Translations under genes and position numbers: made by a program | Part shown: positions 33,150 through 39,127 of the stretch, one piece after another | Numbering within the stretch: the first letter of the stretch is position 1 | How the letters are laid out: the number at the start of each line of letters is the position of its first letter | Assembly (NCBI GenBank): GCA_015058955.1 | Contig: SVBJ01000017.1 | Coordinates: 1 to 39,442 of the forward strand | From: Erysipelotrichaceae bacterium | Lineage (GTDB): Bacteria > Bacillota_I > Bacilli_A > Erysipelotrichales > Erysipelotrichaceae | DNA: 39,442 nt | Reading direction: 5' to 3' | Notes under the pieces: model-generated | Databases searched by the model: none | Told to the model about the DNA's origin: nothing | What the model saw: only the letters and a program-made list of their open reading frames with translations

Positions 33150-33554
33150 ATGTTAACAGAAAAACAGCAAAAGCTTTATGAATATCTGCTTAGAAAAGCG
33201 GTTGTCACACAACACTACATTACCAAAGAGGAGATCTGCAAGGATCTTCACGAGTATTATCCGAGGTATGCTGAGAGAATGAGCGAACACAATTCTACGG
33301 CATATCACCAAATAAGGAATGATATCAAGGCTATTAACAATCAGCCTCCTGGAGAATATCTACTGGTAGCATCCTGCCCCAGAGGATATAAGATCGCTGA
33401 TAAAGAAGATGCCGAGAAATACATACAGAGGCGATTTAAGAGCCATTTCGCCGGTCTGAAAAGGACATGGGCCATGCGGAGAAAAGCCGGCTTAGACGGT
33501 CAGATGGTCTTAGGAGAGGAAATCACAGAATTAAAGACAGTCTTGGGAGAGTAG
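33150..33554 (+). CDS. Winged-helix-like phage protein, unknown function
   Basis: 134 residues. The first 80 residues look like a DNA-binding winged helix: KLYEYLLRKAVVTQHYITKEEICKDL as helices, then STAYHQIRNDIKAINNQ as a recognition helix and YLLVASCPRGYKIAD as a wing. The C-terminal tail is basic (RRFKSHFAGLKRTWAMRRKA). Its place directly before the replisome organizer suggests a replication or early-control role. No family name is recognised with confidence. Confidence 0.75.
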   Translation: MLTEKQQKLYEYLLRKAVVTQHYITKEEICKDLHEYYPRYAERMSEHNSTAYHQIRNDIKAINNQPPGEYLLVASCPRGYKIADKEDAEKYIQRRFKSHFAGLKRTWAMRRKAGLDGQMVLGEEITELKTVLGE

Positions 33555-33557
33555 CTG

Positions 33558-33953
33558 ATGAAAGAGGTTGGATGGATAAAACTGTCAGTCAACACTCCCA
33601 GGGATGAGAAGATTCGCAAGTTGAAAAGGAAGAACAAAGAGTTTCCTTGGATCTGGATCTGTCTTCTGACATTGGCCGGCAGAACTAACGAAAACGGTCT
33701 GATACAGTTTGCTGAAGGGATTCCATATACTATTGCTGACCTAGCTGATTATACCGGGTGTCAGGCGAGAACGATGGAGAGTGCCATTGCTGCAATGTAT
33801 GAGTTGGAGATGCTTGGTAACACCGAAGGGTTCCTTACTATCATCAATTGGGAGAAGTACCAGAATGTGAAATCTCTGGATGATGTGAAGGAAGATAACC
33901 GCATCAGAAAGCAGAGACAAAGGGCAAGACAAAAGTGTGACATGTCACGGTAA
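33558..33953 (+). CDS. Phage replisome organizer, N-terminal domain protein
   Basis: 131 residues. MKEVGWIKLSVNTPRDEKIRKLKRK, WIWICLLTLAGRTNENGLIQ, PYTIADLADYTG and a helix TMESAIAAMYELEMLG followed by FLTIINWEKYQN are hallmark segments of the replisome organizer N-terminal domain that binds the phage origin. The protein stops after a basic stretch (RIRKQRQRARQKCDMSR), shorter than many relatives of 250-300 residues. Beyond the stop a further frame could read on only after a frameshift. The 3' end carries an iteron-like array. Ribosome site GGGAG before ATG. Confidence 0.85.
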   Translation: MKEVGWIKLSVNTPRDEKIRKLKRKNKEFPWIWICLLTLAGRTNENGLIQFAEGIPYTIADLADYTGCQARTMESAIAAMYELEMLGNTEGFLTIINWEKYQNVKSLDDVKEDNRIRKQRQRARQKCDMSR

Positions 33954-33983
33954 TGTCACGTGACAGGTCACGCAAATGTCACG
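33942..33983. repeat. Iteron-like array, candidate phage replication origin
   Basis: Four direct copies of ATGTCACG (the third is AGGTCACG) begin at 33942, 33953, 33965 and 33976, i.e. 11-12 bases apart, one helical turn. They include two perfect 12-bp palindromes, GTGACATGTCAC and TGTCACGTGACA. The array starts in the last codons of the replisome organizer gene and extends past its stop. The following 34000-34110 is strongly A-rich, a likely unwinding region. Origins inside or beside organizer genes are usual in such phages. The 178-base gap to the next gene holds nothing else. Confidence 0.6.
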
Positions 33984-34131
33984 CATTTCCTCTTTTGAGA
34001 AAGAAGAAGTAAGAACTACTCAATATAGATAGTGCTATAAGCAGCAGAAACGAATGTAAGTTGGAAAGAAAGAAAACAAGCAAAGAGAAAATCAAAGAAA
34101 TCTATATATAAAAAGAAAGGTGGTGTGTGCT

Positions 34132-34530
34132 GTGGCTGGTTTACCGGACCCTAAGATGCTTAAAGAATACTATGATTCCAAGCAGTATACCTTCAATCTA
34201 AGGGAATTCTGGAATAAATATGTTGATCAGGAAGTGACTAACTGGCGAAGATTAGTCGACAAATATGAAGAAGTTTTCAAACAGAAAACGGAAACAAATT
34301 CATCAAGAATACCAGACTTTGAACTCAGAAAAGAATCAAGGGTGAACGATATGAATAAGATATATCGAGAGGTATTCGGAAAAGATGGTGAGTGGATGCA
34401 TGAAAGACTTTTAAAGAGAAAAGCAGCATTAGCAAGACTCAAGGAAAGAGGTGTCAGTCCAATTACGATAAAAGATGTAGACAGGGAGATGATGTGCCGA
34501 TATGGTATTGTTCAAAAGCCTACACCATAA
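34132..34530 (+). CDS. Phage protein of unknown function next to the origin
   Basis: 132 residues from GTG 34132 (AGLPDPKMLKEYYDSKQY), chosen because AAAGGTGG lies eight bases before it; GTG codons at 34120 and 34123 are too close to that site. Helical and charged, with NLREFWNKYVDQEVTNWRRLVDKYEEV and a basic C-terminus (HERLLKRKAALARLKERG). No domain was recognised. Its position after the organizer and origin suggests a replication accessory, possibly a helicase-loading partner, by context only. Confidence 0.65.
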   Translation: MAGLPDPKMLKEYYDSKQYTFNLREFWNKYVDQEVTNWRRLVDKYEEVFKQKTETNSSRIPDFELRKESRVNDMNKIYREVFGKDGEWMHERLLKRKAALARLKERGVSPITIKDVDREMMCRYGIVQKPTP

Positions 34531-34693
34531 GTGGATTTGGATAAGTGAGAGGAAGGCACTTAAAATAGCCACAAGACTGTACCAACTGGCATCAGATAAG
34601 AATTGTATCGGAGATATCAACAAACGATTCAGAGAGATAGAATTCACTAAAGAGCAGTTGCATGACTTGCGGTACAGAAGAAAGGAAAGATGA
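34502..34693 (+). CDS. Small basic phage protein, unknown
   Basis: 63 residues. ATG 34502 lies within the end of the preceding gene (29-base overlap), with GGGAG about a dozen bases before it. Highly basic: KALKIATRLYQLASDKNCIG and a C-terminal KEQLHDLRYRRKER. Its stop overlaps nothing, but the next gene begins one base later, consistent with a coupled cistron. Function unknown; it may bind nucleic acid, given its charge. Confidence 0.55.
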   Translation: MVLFKSLHHKWIWISERKALKIATRLYQLASDKNCIGDINKRFREIEFTKEQLHDLRYRRKER

Positions 34694-34694
34694 A

Positions 34695-35048
34695 ATGACG
34701 ATAGATGAATTGCTGAAAGCTAAGGATAAAAACGAGCAGATAATCGCTGACTACTTGAAGAAGTACTCTGCAGACAATCACTGGAGCCAAATAGAGGCCA
34801 CGCAGAGGCCGTTAAGCGAATGCATGAGTAAGATTAAGGAGCTGGCCAGAAAAAAGGCTGTAGGAGGCTGTGCGTGCATCGCTGATACTGAGGTGTTTCA
34901 GTGGGCTGTTGACTTCTACAATGGAGTAGAGCCTAGAGTAGAACCTCTGGCTGAAGAACCGGTAAAGACAGAAAAGCCAAAGCCAAAGAAAACGGTGGAA
35001 AAGAAGGTGGAAAACGATGAGCAGATGTCACTCTTTGACTTCCTGTGA
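34695..35048 (+). CDS. PcfK-like protein
   Basis: 117 residues from ATG 34695 (MTIDELLKAKDKNEQIIADYL); an upstream frame at 34662 lacks a good site. Recognised by the PcfK layout: N-terminal helices, CMSKIKELARKKAVGGCACIADTEVFQWAVDFYNG, a Lys/Glu/Pro linker and the terminal MSLFDFL. PcfK is named from the conjugative plasmid pCF10 and has no assigned activity. It overlaps the PcfJ-like gene by 32 bases, the usual pairing. Confidence 0.85.
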   Translation: MTIDELLKAKDKNEQIIADYLKKYSADNHWSQIEATQRPLSECMSKIKELARKKAVGGCACIADTEVFQWAVDFYNGVEPRVEPLAEEPVKTEKPKPKKTVEKKVENDEQMSLFDFL

Positions 35049-36273
35049 AGATCTGAAACTTGGAGTACCGGTAGAAGTAAGTAAGTATGCAAAAGAATTC
35101 ACAAAGAAAGGATATGTGCCTTATAGCAATGACGTATCAGTCAGCTGGATCCAGAAGATAGGGAAAAGGTTTCTCTGCAGGACGTTTGCCATCAGGAAGT
35201 ATAAGAACGGATCTGTTACTGTTGCTGAGATTAGAAGGCAGTTTGCAAATGAGACTCCGATGTTATGTCACACAGAGTACAGATGTATGGGCGGATGGGT
35301 ACATGACCATGGCGCAAAATGGACGTCTAAAGGCGCCTACCGATACTGGGGCCAAAATAAAAACGGGGGACCGTTTATCGGAAAGATCCTCAATATGGAT
35401 GTAGTGATTGATAAGTATTTTCCATATTGTGCATGGTATCAATCAGAAGCAAATATAAACTTTTGGGAGTACATACAGATCTATATGAGAGAGCCAAAGG
35501 TGGAACTGTTATGCAAGGCTGGATATTCGACATTTGTAACATGCATCAGATGCCTGAACACCAATGAGAAGAGCCTGGATAAGATCCTGAAGGTGAAACC
35601 TAAGTGGGTGGAATACCTGAAGGGTAAGAGTTATTACCATCTGATGGCCTGCAGGAAGTCTTATGTGAAGACAGAAGAGGATGCAGATGCAATAGCGGAT
35701 GTCTACAGCAACAAAGAAGCCTTGTCCATGCTAAAGTTTGCACCAAAGGGCATGGAATTGCGGATGTGTGAGTATCTTCACGGTCAAGCTTTCTACAAGG
35801 CGAGATTCTACAATGACTATCTTACGTTCCGGAAAGAATTAGGGTATCCGCTGCATGAGAGAAAGTATCTGTTCCCAGATAATCTGGATCAGGCTCATGA
35901 TGAAGCGTGGAAAAAGGTTAAAGAAGTTCGAGATGCAAAAACAAATGCATTGATAAAAGAGCAATATGCTCAATTGATAAAATATCAGTTCACTGATGGA
36001 GATCTGCTGATCAGACCAGCAGAGAGTTGTGATGAGCTTATTGAAGAAAGTAAACAGATGAATAACTGCGTAAGGACGTATGCTGAGAACTATGCAAAAG
36101 GTATTACAGCAATATTCTTTATCAGACAGTGTTCACGTCCGGATAAGTCGTATGTAACGCTGGAACTGAAGAACAAAAATGTCAGGCAGGTATATGCGTT
36201 TCACAATAGCAAGCCAAATGATGCTGTTATGAACTTTGTTAAGAGCTGGAAAAAAGAATTCGCCCTGACGTAA
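35017..36273 (+). CDS. PcfJ-like protein
   Basis: 418 residues, start ATG 35017 inside the end of the PcfK-like gene. The conserved PcfJ core is at the C-terminus (about 325-410): DELIEESKQMNNCVRTYAENYAKG, then AIFFIRQ, SYVTLELKNKNVRQVYAFHN and a final FVKSWKKE. The NCV motif and the strand with VTLEL are typical. The N-terminal 150 residues are Trp/Tyr-rich (CRTFAIRKY, YRYWGQNKNGGPF). PcfJ and PcfK occur together in plasmids, integrative elements and phages, usually near replication genes; their job is unknown. Confidence 0.85.
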   Translation: MSRCHSLTSCEDLKLGVPVEVSKYAKEFTKKGYVPYSNDVSVSWIQKIGKRFLCRTFAIRKYKNGSVTVAEIRRQFANETPMLCHTEYRCMGGWVHDHGAKWTSKGAYRYWGQNKNGGPFIGKILNMDVVIDKYFPYCAWYQSEANINFWEYIQIYMREPKVELLCKAGYSTFVTCIRCLNTNEKSLDKILKVKPKWVEYLKGKSYYHLMACRKSYVKTEEDADAIADVYSNKEALSMLKFAPKGMELRMCEYLHGQAFYKARFYNDYLTFRKELGYPLHERKYLFPDNLDQAHDEAWKKVKEVRDAKTNALIKEQYAQLIKYQFTDGDLLIRPAESCDELIEESKQMNNCVRTYAENYAKGITAIFFIRQCSRPDKSYVTLELKNKNVRQVYAFHNSKPNDAVMNFVKSWKKEFALT

Positions 36274-36286
36274 GGAGGAGAATGTG

Positions 36287-36391
36287 ATGAGTAATGTTAT
36301 TTGGTTTTTACTTGGTGTGATTGTGGGTATGGTGATATGCTATGTCACATTGTACCTGATCGTGAAGAAACACAGGAAGGAGAGCAAATGA
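36287..36391 (+). CDS. Single-pass membrane microprotein (34 aa)
   Basis: ATG 36287, with GGAGGAG about eight bases upstream. MSNVIWFLLGVIVGMVICYV continues into TLYLIVKKHRKESK: one membrane helix with a strongly basic end, so the C-terminus should be cytoplasmic. It has a GxxxG-like face (LGVIVGMV). Its stop overlaps the next start (ATGA). Function unknown. Confidence 0.65.
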   Translation: MSNVIWFLLGVIVGMVICYVTLYLIVKKHRKESK

Positions 36392-36498
36392 ACTTGGCAA
36401 TAACAGTGATTCTGTGGACACTCGCAATTCTGTTTATTGCAGTGACAATAGCGATGATAATTTACCTCATTGTCTATATAGGAGATTTATTTGAATGA
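36388..36498 (+). CDS. Single-pass membrane microprotein (36 aa)
   Basis: ATG 36388 overlaps the previous stop; GGAAGGAGAG lies just upstream. Almost entirely hydrophobic (NLAITVILWTLAILFIAVTI, then AMIIYLIVYIGDLFE), with an acidic end. With the basic-tailed neighbour it could make a helix pair. Its stop overlaps the next start (ATGA). Confidence 0.62.
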   Translation: MNLAITVILWTLAILFIAVTIAMIIYLIVYIGDLFE

Positions 36499-36638
36499 AA
36501 GACAATAAGGCAATTCCTGTCGAGTGGTTATGCAGAAAATATCTTGATATAACCAAGAAGAATTGGTCGGCAGTAATATGCTTGATCGTGAATAAAATCA
36601 TACATACGTGGGAGAAAGAAAATGGAAGAAGTGAGTAA
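36495..36638 (+). CDS. Small phage protein, HTH-like (47 aa)
   Basis: ATG 36495 overlaps the previous stop. MKDNKAIPVEWLCRKYLDITKK leads to NWSAVICLIVNKIIHTWEKE; the IPVEWLCRKY phrase is common in small phage proteins of this region. The amphipathic helices are compatible with a mini helix-turn-helix, not shown. The end overlaps the next start by 17 bases. Confidence 0.6.
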   Translation: MKDNKAIPVEWLCRKYLDITKKNWSAVICLIVNKIIHTWEKENGRSE

Positions 36639-36705
36639 GTGGTTAGCAATTGTTGGTATTACATTACTATTTTTATCATTTGTGCTTATGATGTTCGATT
36701 ATTAG
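36622..36705 (+). CDS. Single-pass membrane microprotein (27 aa)
   Basis: ATG 36622 is preceded by the cassette GGAGAAAGAAA. MEEVSKWLAIVGITLLFLSF then VLMMFDY: a minimal transmembrane peptide. It is the fourth of a chain of overlapping tiny cistrons. At 27 residues the call rests on the ribosome site, chain position and hydrophobicity. Confidence 0.5.
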   Translation: MEEVSKWLAIVGITLLFLSFVLMMFDY

Positions 36706-36715
36706 GAGAAAGAAA

Positions 36716-36925
36716 ATGAAACAGTTTAAGAACGGTGAATATTTTATTTATGTCAATGGCGACAAGTATGAACTAGGTAAGGTTAAAAGGCCAAATAACT
36801 CTGGCGATGGATATTTTTGCTGGTATCACGAAGGTGAAACATGCGCTAATACTCCTATAGACTGTATGCACAAATTAGTTAATGCTTATATCATCAGGGA
36901 AGATGGTTTTGGAAAAGCACAATAA
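36716..36925 (+). CDS. Small conserved-looking phage protein
   Basis: 69 residues, ribosome site cassette GGAGAAAGAAA. The sequence has a beta-rich start (KNGEYFIYVNGDKYELGKVKR) and an aromatic centre with Cys (YFCWYHEGETCANTPIDCMHKL). It reads like a small SH3-like beta barrel, but no family was recognised. Confidence 0.7.
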   Translation: MKQFKNGEYFIYVNGDKYELGKVKRPNNSGDGYFCWYHEGETCANTPIDCMHKLVNAYIIREDGFGKAQ

Positions 36926-36939
36926 ATGGGAGAAAGAAA

Positions 36940-37338
36940 ATGAGAAAAGTTAAATACTACTGTGATTTATGCGGAAAAGAAATATCGGAAGAATATGTAA
37001 TTGATGAGAAGTTGGCAGAGAAAAGAGAGCTTCATATTGGAGAACGTTATTTTGCAATTTGTGACGATTGCTACAATATCATTGCTAAAACAATGAGAGC
37101 AATACATTCAAAAGATGCTAATATTGAAGAACTAGATTTATCAGTAAGAGCATATAATCTATTGGCACGTGCAAATATTCAAACGATAGAAGAACTGCAA
37201 GGCAAGACTAAAAGTGAAATAACGAGAGTTAAAAATATGGGGTTGAAATCGTTAAGGGAAATAGAAGAAAAACTAATTAAAGTTACAGGTAGTGGCTTTG
37301 CTGATGAGAGGGAAGAAAATGGCAAAGACAGTGAATGA
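36940..37338 (+). CDS. Zinc-finger protein with RNA polymerase alpha-CTD-like domain
   Basis: 132 residues. N-terminal zinc motif: Cys8 and Cys11 in YYCDLCGKE with Cys41 and Cys44 in ICDDCYN. Residues 62-113 match the RpoA C-terminal domain: IEELDLSVRAYNLLARANIQ, TIEELQGKTKSEI and NMGLKSLREIEEKL. The DNA-contact residues of E. coli alpha (Arg265, Asn268, Gly296, Lys298, Ser299, Glu302) appear as Arg70, Asn73, Gly101, Lys103, Ser104 and Glu107. It may therefore bind promoter UP elements or mimic alpha to redirect host RNA polymerase; that is inference. Ribosome site GGAGAAAGAAA. It overlaps the next gene by 20 bases. Confidence 0.85.
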   Translation: MRKVKYYCDLCGKEISEEYVIDEKLAEKRELHIGERYFAICDDCYNIIAKTMRAIHSKDANIEELDLSVRAYNLLARANIQTIEELQGKTKSEITRVKNMGLKSLREIEEKLIKVTGSGFADEREENGKDSE

Positions 37339-37531
37339 CTTGTTAAAAGAATTTGAAGAACTCTGCCGATATGTAAGAGAGATACATGGCGACGATACCG
37401 TATGCGGTTATTGCGAATATGATGCAGGGTTTATTGGTGAGGAACCTGTCGAATGTCCAGGCTTTGTAAGCAACGAGTGCTTTGTGCTTAAAAAATCATT
37501 TCGTAAAGAGTATGAAGTTAGGAAGAATTAG
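37319..37531 (+). CDS. Small Cys-rich phage protein
   Basis: 70 residues from ATG 37319 (MAKTVNDLLKEFEELCRYV), after GAGGGAAGAAA within the preceding gene. CGYCEYDAGF and ECPGFVSNEC give four Cys that could bind zinc. Unknown function. A tandem decamer (GGAAGAATTA twice) follows its stop region. Confidence 0.65.
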   Translation: MAKTVNDLLKEFEELCRYVREIHGDDTVCGYCEYDAGFIGEEPVECPGFVSNECFVLKKSFRKEYEVRKN

Positions 37532-37540
37532 GAAGAATTA
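37521..37540. repeat. Tandem decamer
   Basis: GGAAGAATTA twice in a row, overlapping the stop of the preceding gene and leading into the GGAGAAAGAAAATG start cassette of the next. Confidence 0.85.
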
Positions 37541-37551
37541 GGAGAAAGAAA

Positions 37552-37836
37552 ATGAGACTAATTGATGCTGACAAAGTACGCACCATTATTGTTGATGTGA
37601 TGTGGGATGCTGACGACCTTCCACACGATGAACAACAGGCGGTGTTGAGGGCTTGTTACAGTATAATGGAACGAATTGAGAAACGTGCTACGGTAGTCAA
37701 AGCAATTCCTATTGAGTGGATAAAGAACTATGCAAGCCACAAAGCATCAAAAGACTTAATTGATTGTTATTGGCACTTTTGGGAAGATGATGTCTTAAAA
37801 ATGGTCGCAGATTGGGAGGAAGAAAATGAGGCCTGA
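37552..37836 (+). CDS. Phage protein of the LIDADK-start type, unknown function
   Basis: 94 residues. MRLIDADKVRTIIVDVMWDA is a frequent beginning of small phage proteins in Bacillota. Acidic and helical, Trp-rich toward the end (CYWHFWEDDVLKMVADWEEE). Ribosome site cassette GGAGAAAGAAA. It overlaps the next gene by 11 bases. Confidence 0.68.
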   Translation: MRLIDADKVRTIIVDVMWDADDLPHDEQQAVLRACYSIMERIEKRATVVKAIPIEWIKNYASHKASKDLIDCYWHFWEDDVLKMVADWEEENEA

Positions 37837-37990
37837 GATTCAAAAAGCGCTGAACCAGTTATATCACAATGGTGAAATGAGCGTCGAATTAGTTAACCGG
37901 ATAGTCAGTTATATTGAAAAGTTGGAAGCTGAAAACGGAATGCTGAAACTTCAAATTGCAAAGCTGGTGAAACTGTATGACCAAGAATAA
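37826..37990 (+). CDS. Small coiled-coil phage protein (54 aa)
   Basis: ATG 37826 after GGGAGGAAGAAA. MRPEIQKALNQLYHNGEMSV leads to a leucine-zipper-like helix (VNRIVSYIEKLEAENGMLKL, then QIAKLVKLYDQE) with heptad hydrophobics, so it likely dimerises. Overlaps the next gene by 14 bases. Confidence 0.6.
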   Translation: MRPEIQKALNQLYHNGEMSVELVNRIVSYIEKLEAENGMLKLQIAKLVKLYDQE

Positions 37991-38174
37991 AATGTTGAAG
38001 TTGGAAGATATTGTTGGTGATGTAGTTTACATAAATCTGGACGATATCAGTTATCTGGAAACTGACGAATTATCTTCTTCAGTGAAGATTAAATTCAAAA
38101 ACACAGTCGATGAGCATAAGTTTACAGATATTACTACTACGTGTATTGATAGTATAAAGAAGTTATTTCCATAA
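37977..38174 (+). CDS. Small phage protein, unknown
   Basis: 65 residues from ATG 37977 (GGTGA six bases upstream); ATG 37992 is an alternative. Beta-rich: DIVGDVVYINLDDISYLETD, then SSSVKIKFKNTVDEHKFTDI and a closing helix. The pattern faintly recalls the LytTR beta core, but it is too short to claim. Followed by a 63-base gap with a promoter-like element. Confidence 0.6.
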   Translation: MTKNKMLKLEDIVGDVVYINLDDISYLETDELSSSVKIKFKNTVDEHKFTDITTTCIDSIKKLFP

Positions 38175-38181
38175 TACATAG

Positions 38182-38192
38182 ATGTTATATTG
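38182..38192 (+). promoter_or_regulatory. Extended -10-like element before the DUF1492 gene
   Basis: ATGTTATATTG, containing TGT-TATATT. The same 11 bases recur at 38673-38683 before the terminase genes. No clear -35. Confidence 0.4.
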
Positions 38193-38237
38193 CTGATCTA
38201 AGGAAAACGGCCATGTTGGTTCAGGAGGTAGACAGCT

Positions 38238-38654
38238 ATGAGAATGGAAGACCTGGGACGGATTACCGGCCTGAGAAATGAAATAAGGTCCATTGAAGAG
38301 CAAATAAAAGACTTGGAAAAGTGGGGGACGATTCCAAGCGCACAGAACCCTTTCGATGTTTTAAGCAATGGATCTTCAATAAGAGTCCCAGGGAATCCCA
38401 CAGAGGCCTGGGTAAACAGAATGTGGCAACTGCGTACAAGGCTACTTGAAAAAAAGAAAATGCTTCTGGAAGAGGTTGTACGTATTGAGCAATGGATTGA
38501 TGAAGTAGATGATAGCCAAGTGAAGGCTATTATCAGATACCACTATTTACTTGGATATACCTGGAGACAAACAGCAATCAAATGCTGCAACAGTCAAAAC
38601 AAAGAAACTGCCTTCCTGATAGTCAAAAGGTATATTAAAAGTCAAAGTTGTTAA
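38238..38654 (+). CDS. DUF1492 phage late transcription regulator (ArpU/RinA-like)
   Basis: 138 residues. An N-terminal coiled coil (LRNEIRSIEEQIKDLEKWG) and a C-terminal sigma-4-like HTH (DDSQVKAIIRYHYLLGYTWRQTAI, then VKRYIKS) are the DUF1492 layout. Proteins of this group sit just before terS and control late genes in Gram-positive phages. Ribosome site GGAGGTAG. Two tandem GTTAACCC repeats at its very end may be its own binding sites. Confidence 0.85.
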   Translation: MRMEDLGRITGLRNEIRSIEEQIKDLEKWGTIPSAQNPFDVLSNGSSIRVPGNPTEAWVNRMWQLRTRLLEKKKMLLEEVVRIEQWIDEVDDSQVKAIIRYHYLLGYTWRQTAIKCCNSQNKETAFLIVKRYIKSQSC

Positions 38655-38682
38655 CCCTGTTAACCCCTACCTATGTTATATT
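38650..38682 (+). promoter_or_regulatory. Putative activated late promoter
   Basis: Tandem GTTAACCC at 38650 and 38659 occupy the -35 region of an extended -10, TGT-TATATT (hexamer 38677-38682). A missing -35 replaced by repeats is typical of activator-dependent promoters. It lies directly upstream of the packaging genes. Confidence 0.5.
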
Positions 38683-38704
38683 GTATGTGGACAACATGGC
38701 AGCC

Positions 38705-38727
38705 GGAGCGGAAACGCTCCTTTCTTT
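38705..38727 (+). terminator. Hairpin terminator before terS
   Basis: GGAGCG and CGCTCC with a GAAA tetraloop, followed by TTTCTTT. It sits between the putative late promoter and terS, so it could act as an early-late boundary or antitermination target. A role in cos/pac recognition by the small terminase is an alternative. Confidence 0.65.
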
Positions 38728-38749
38728 ATGCCTTGAAAGGAGGGAATGT

Positions 38750-39127
38750 ATGCTGACACCAAAGCAGGAGATCTTTGTAGCATCCTTAGTCAAGGGAAAC
38801 AGCCAGAGGCAGGCATACATTGAAGCCTATCCAAATGCTGCTAAATGGAAGGGTGAAAGCGTTGATTCCAAAGCAAGTAATCTTTTAAAAACAGACAAGG
38901 TTCAGACAAGGTATCAGGAACTTCTGAAAAAGGCAGAGGACGAGTCGATCCTGACTGCTGTAGAGAGAAAAAGATGGCTTACAAGTGTTATTAAGGGTGA
39001 AAAGATCACAACAGCTGATAAGCTCAAAGCCCTGGATTTGCTGAATAAGATGGATGGCCAGTACATTGACAAGGTTGAAGTCAAACGGATAGAAACGGAC
39101 TGGTTTATAGATGGCGAGAAGGCTTAA
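38750..39127 (+). CDS. terS: Terminase small subunit
   Basis: 125 residues from ATG 38750 (MLTPKQEIFVASLVKGNSQRQAYIEAYP), six bases after AAAGGAGGG. The opening LTPKQEIFV and SQRQAYIEAYPNA with a helix-turn-helix are the Terminase_2 pattern; it recognises the packaging site. The C-terminal half (ADKLKALDLLNKMDGQYIDKVE) is the oligomerisation region. Overlaps terL by 17 bases. Confidence 0.93.
   Translation: MLTPKQEIFVASLVKGNSQRQAYIEAYPNAAKWKGESVDSKASNLLKTDKVQTRYQELLKKAEDESILTAVERKRWLTSVIKGEKITTADKLKALDLLNKMDGQYIDKVEVKRIETDWFIDGEKA

Noticed and set aside
33954-34033. Frameshifted C-terminal part of the replisome organizer
   Set aside because: A shifted frame would give a His/Thr/Val linker then EKEEVRTTQYR and a stop. 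It does not continue into a C-terminal domain, so a simple frameshift does not restore a long protein; I treat the region as origin-like DNA.
37977-38174. LytTR-type DNA-binding domain
   Set aside because: Only a short stretch (VVYINLDDISYLETD) is reminiscent; the protein is too short for the full fold and lacks further signature residues.
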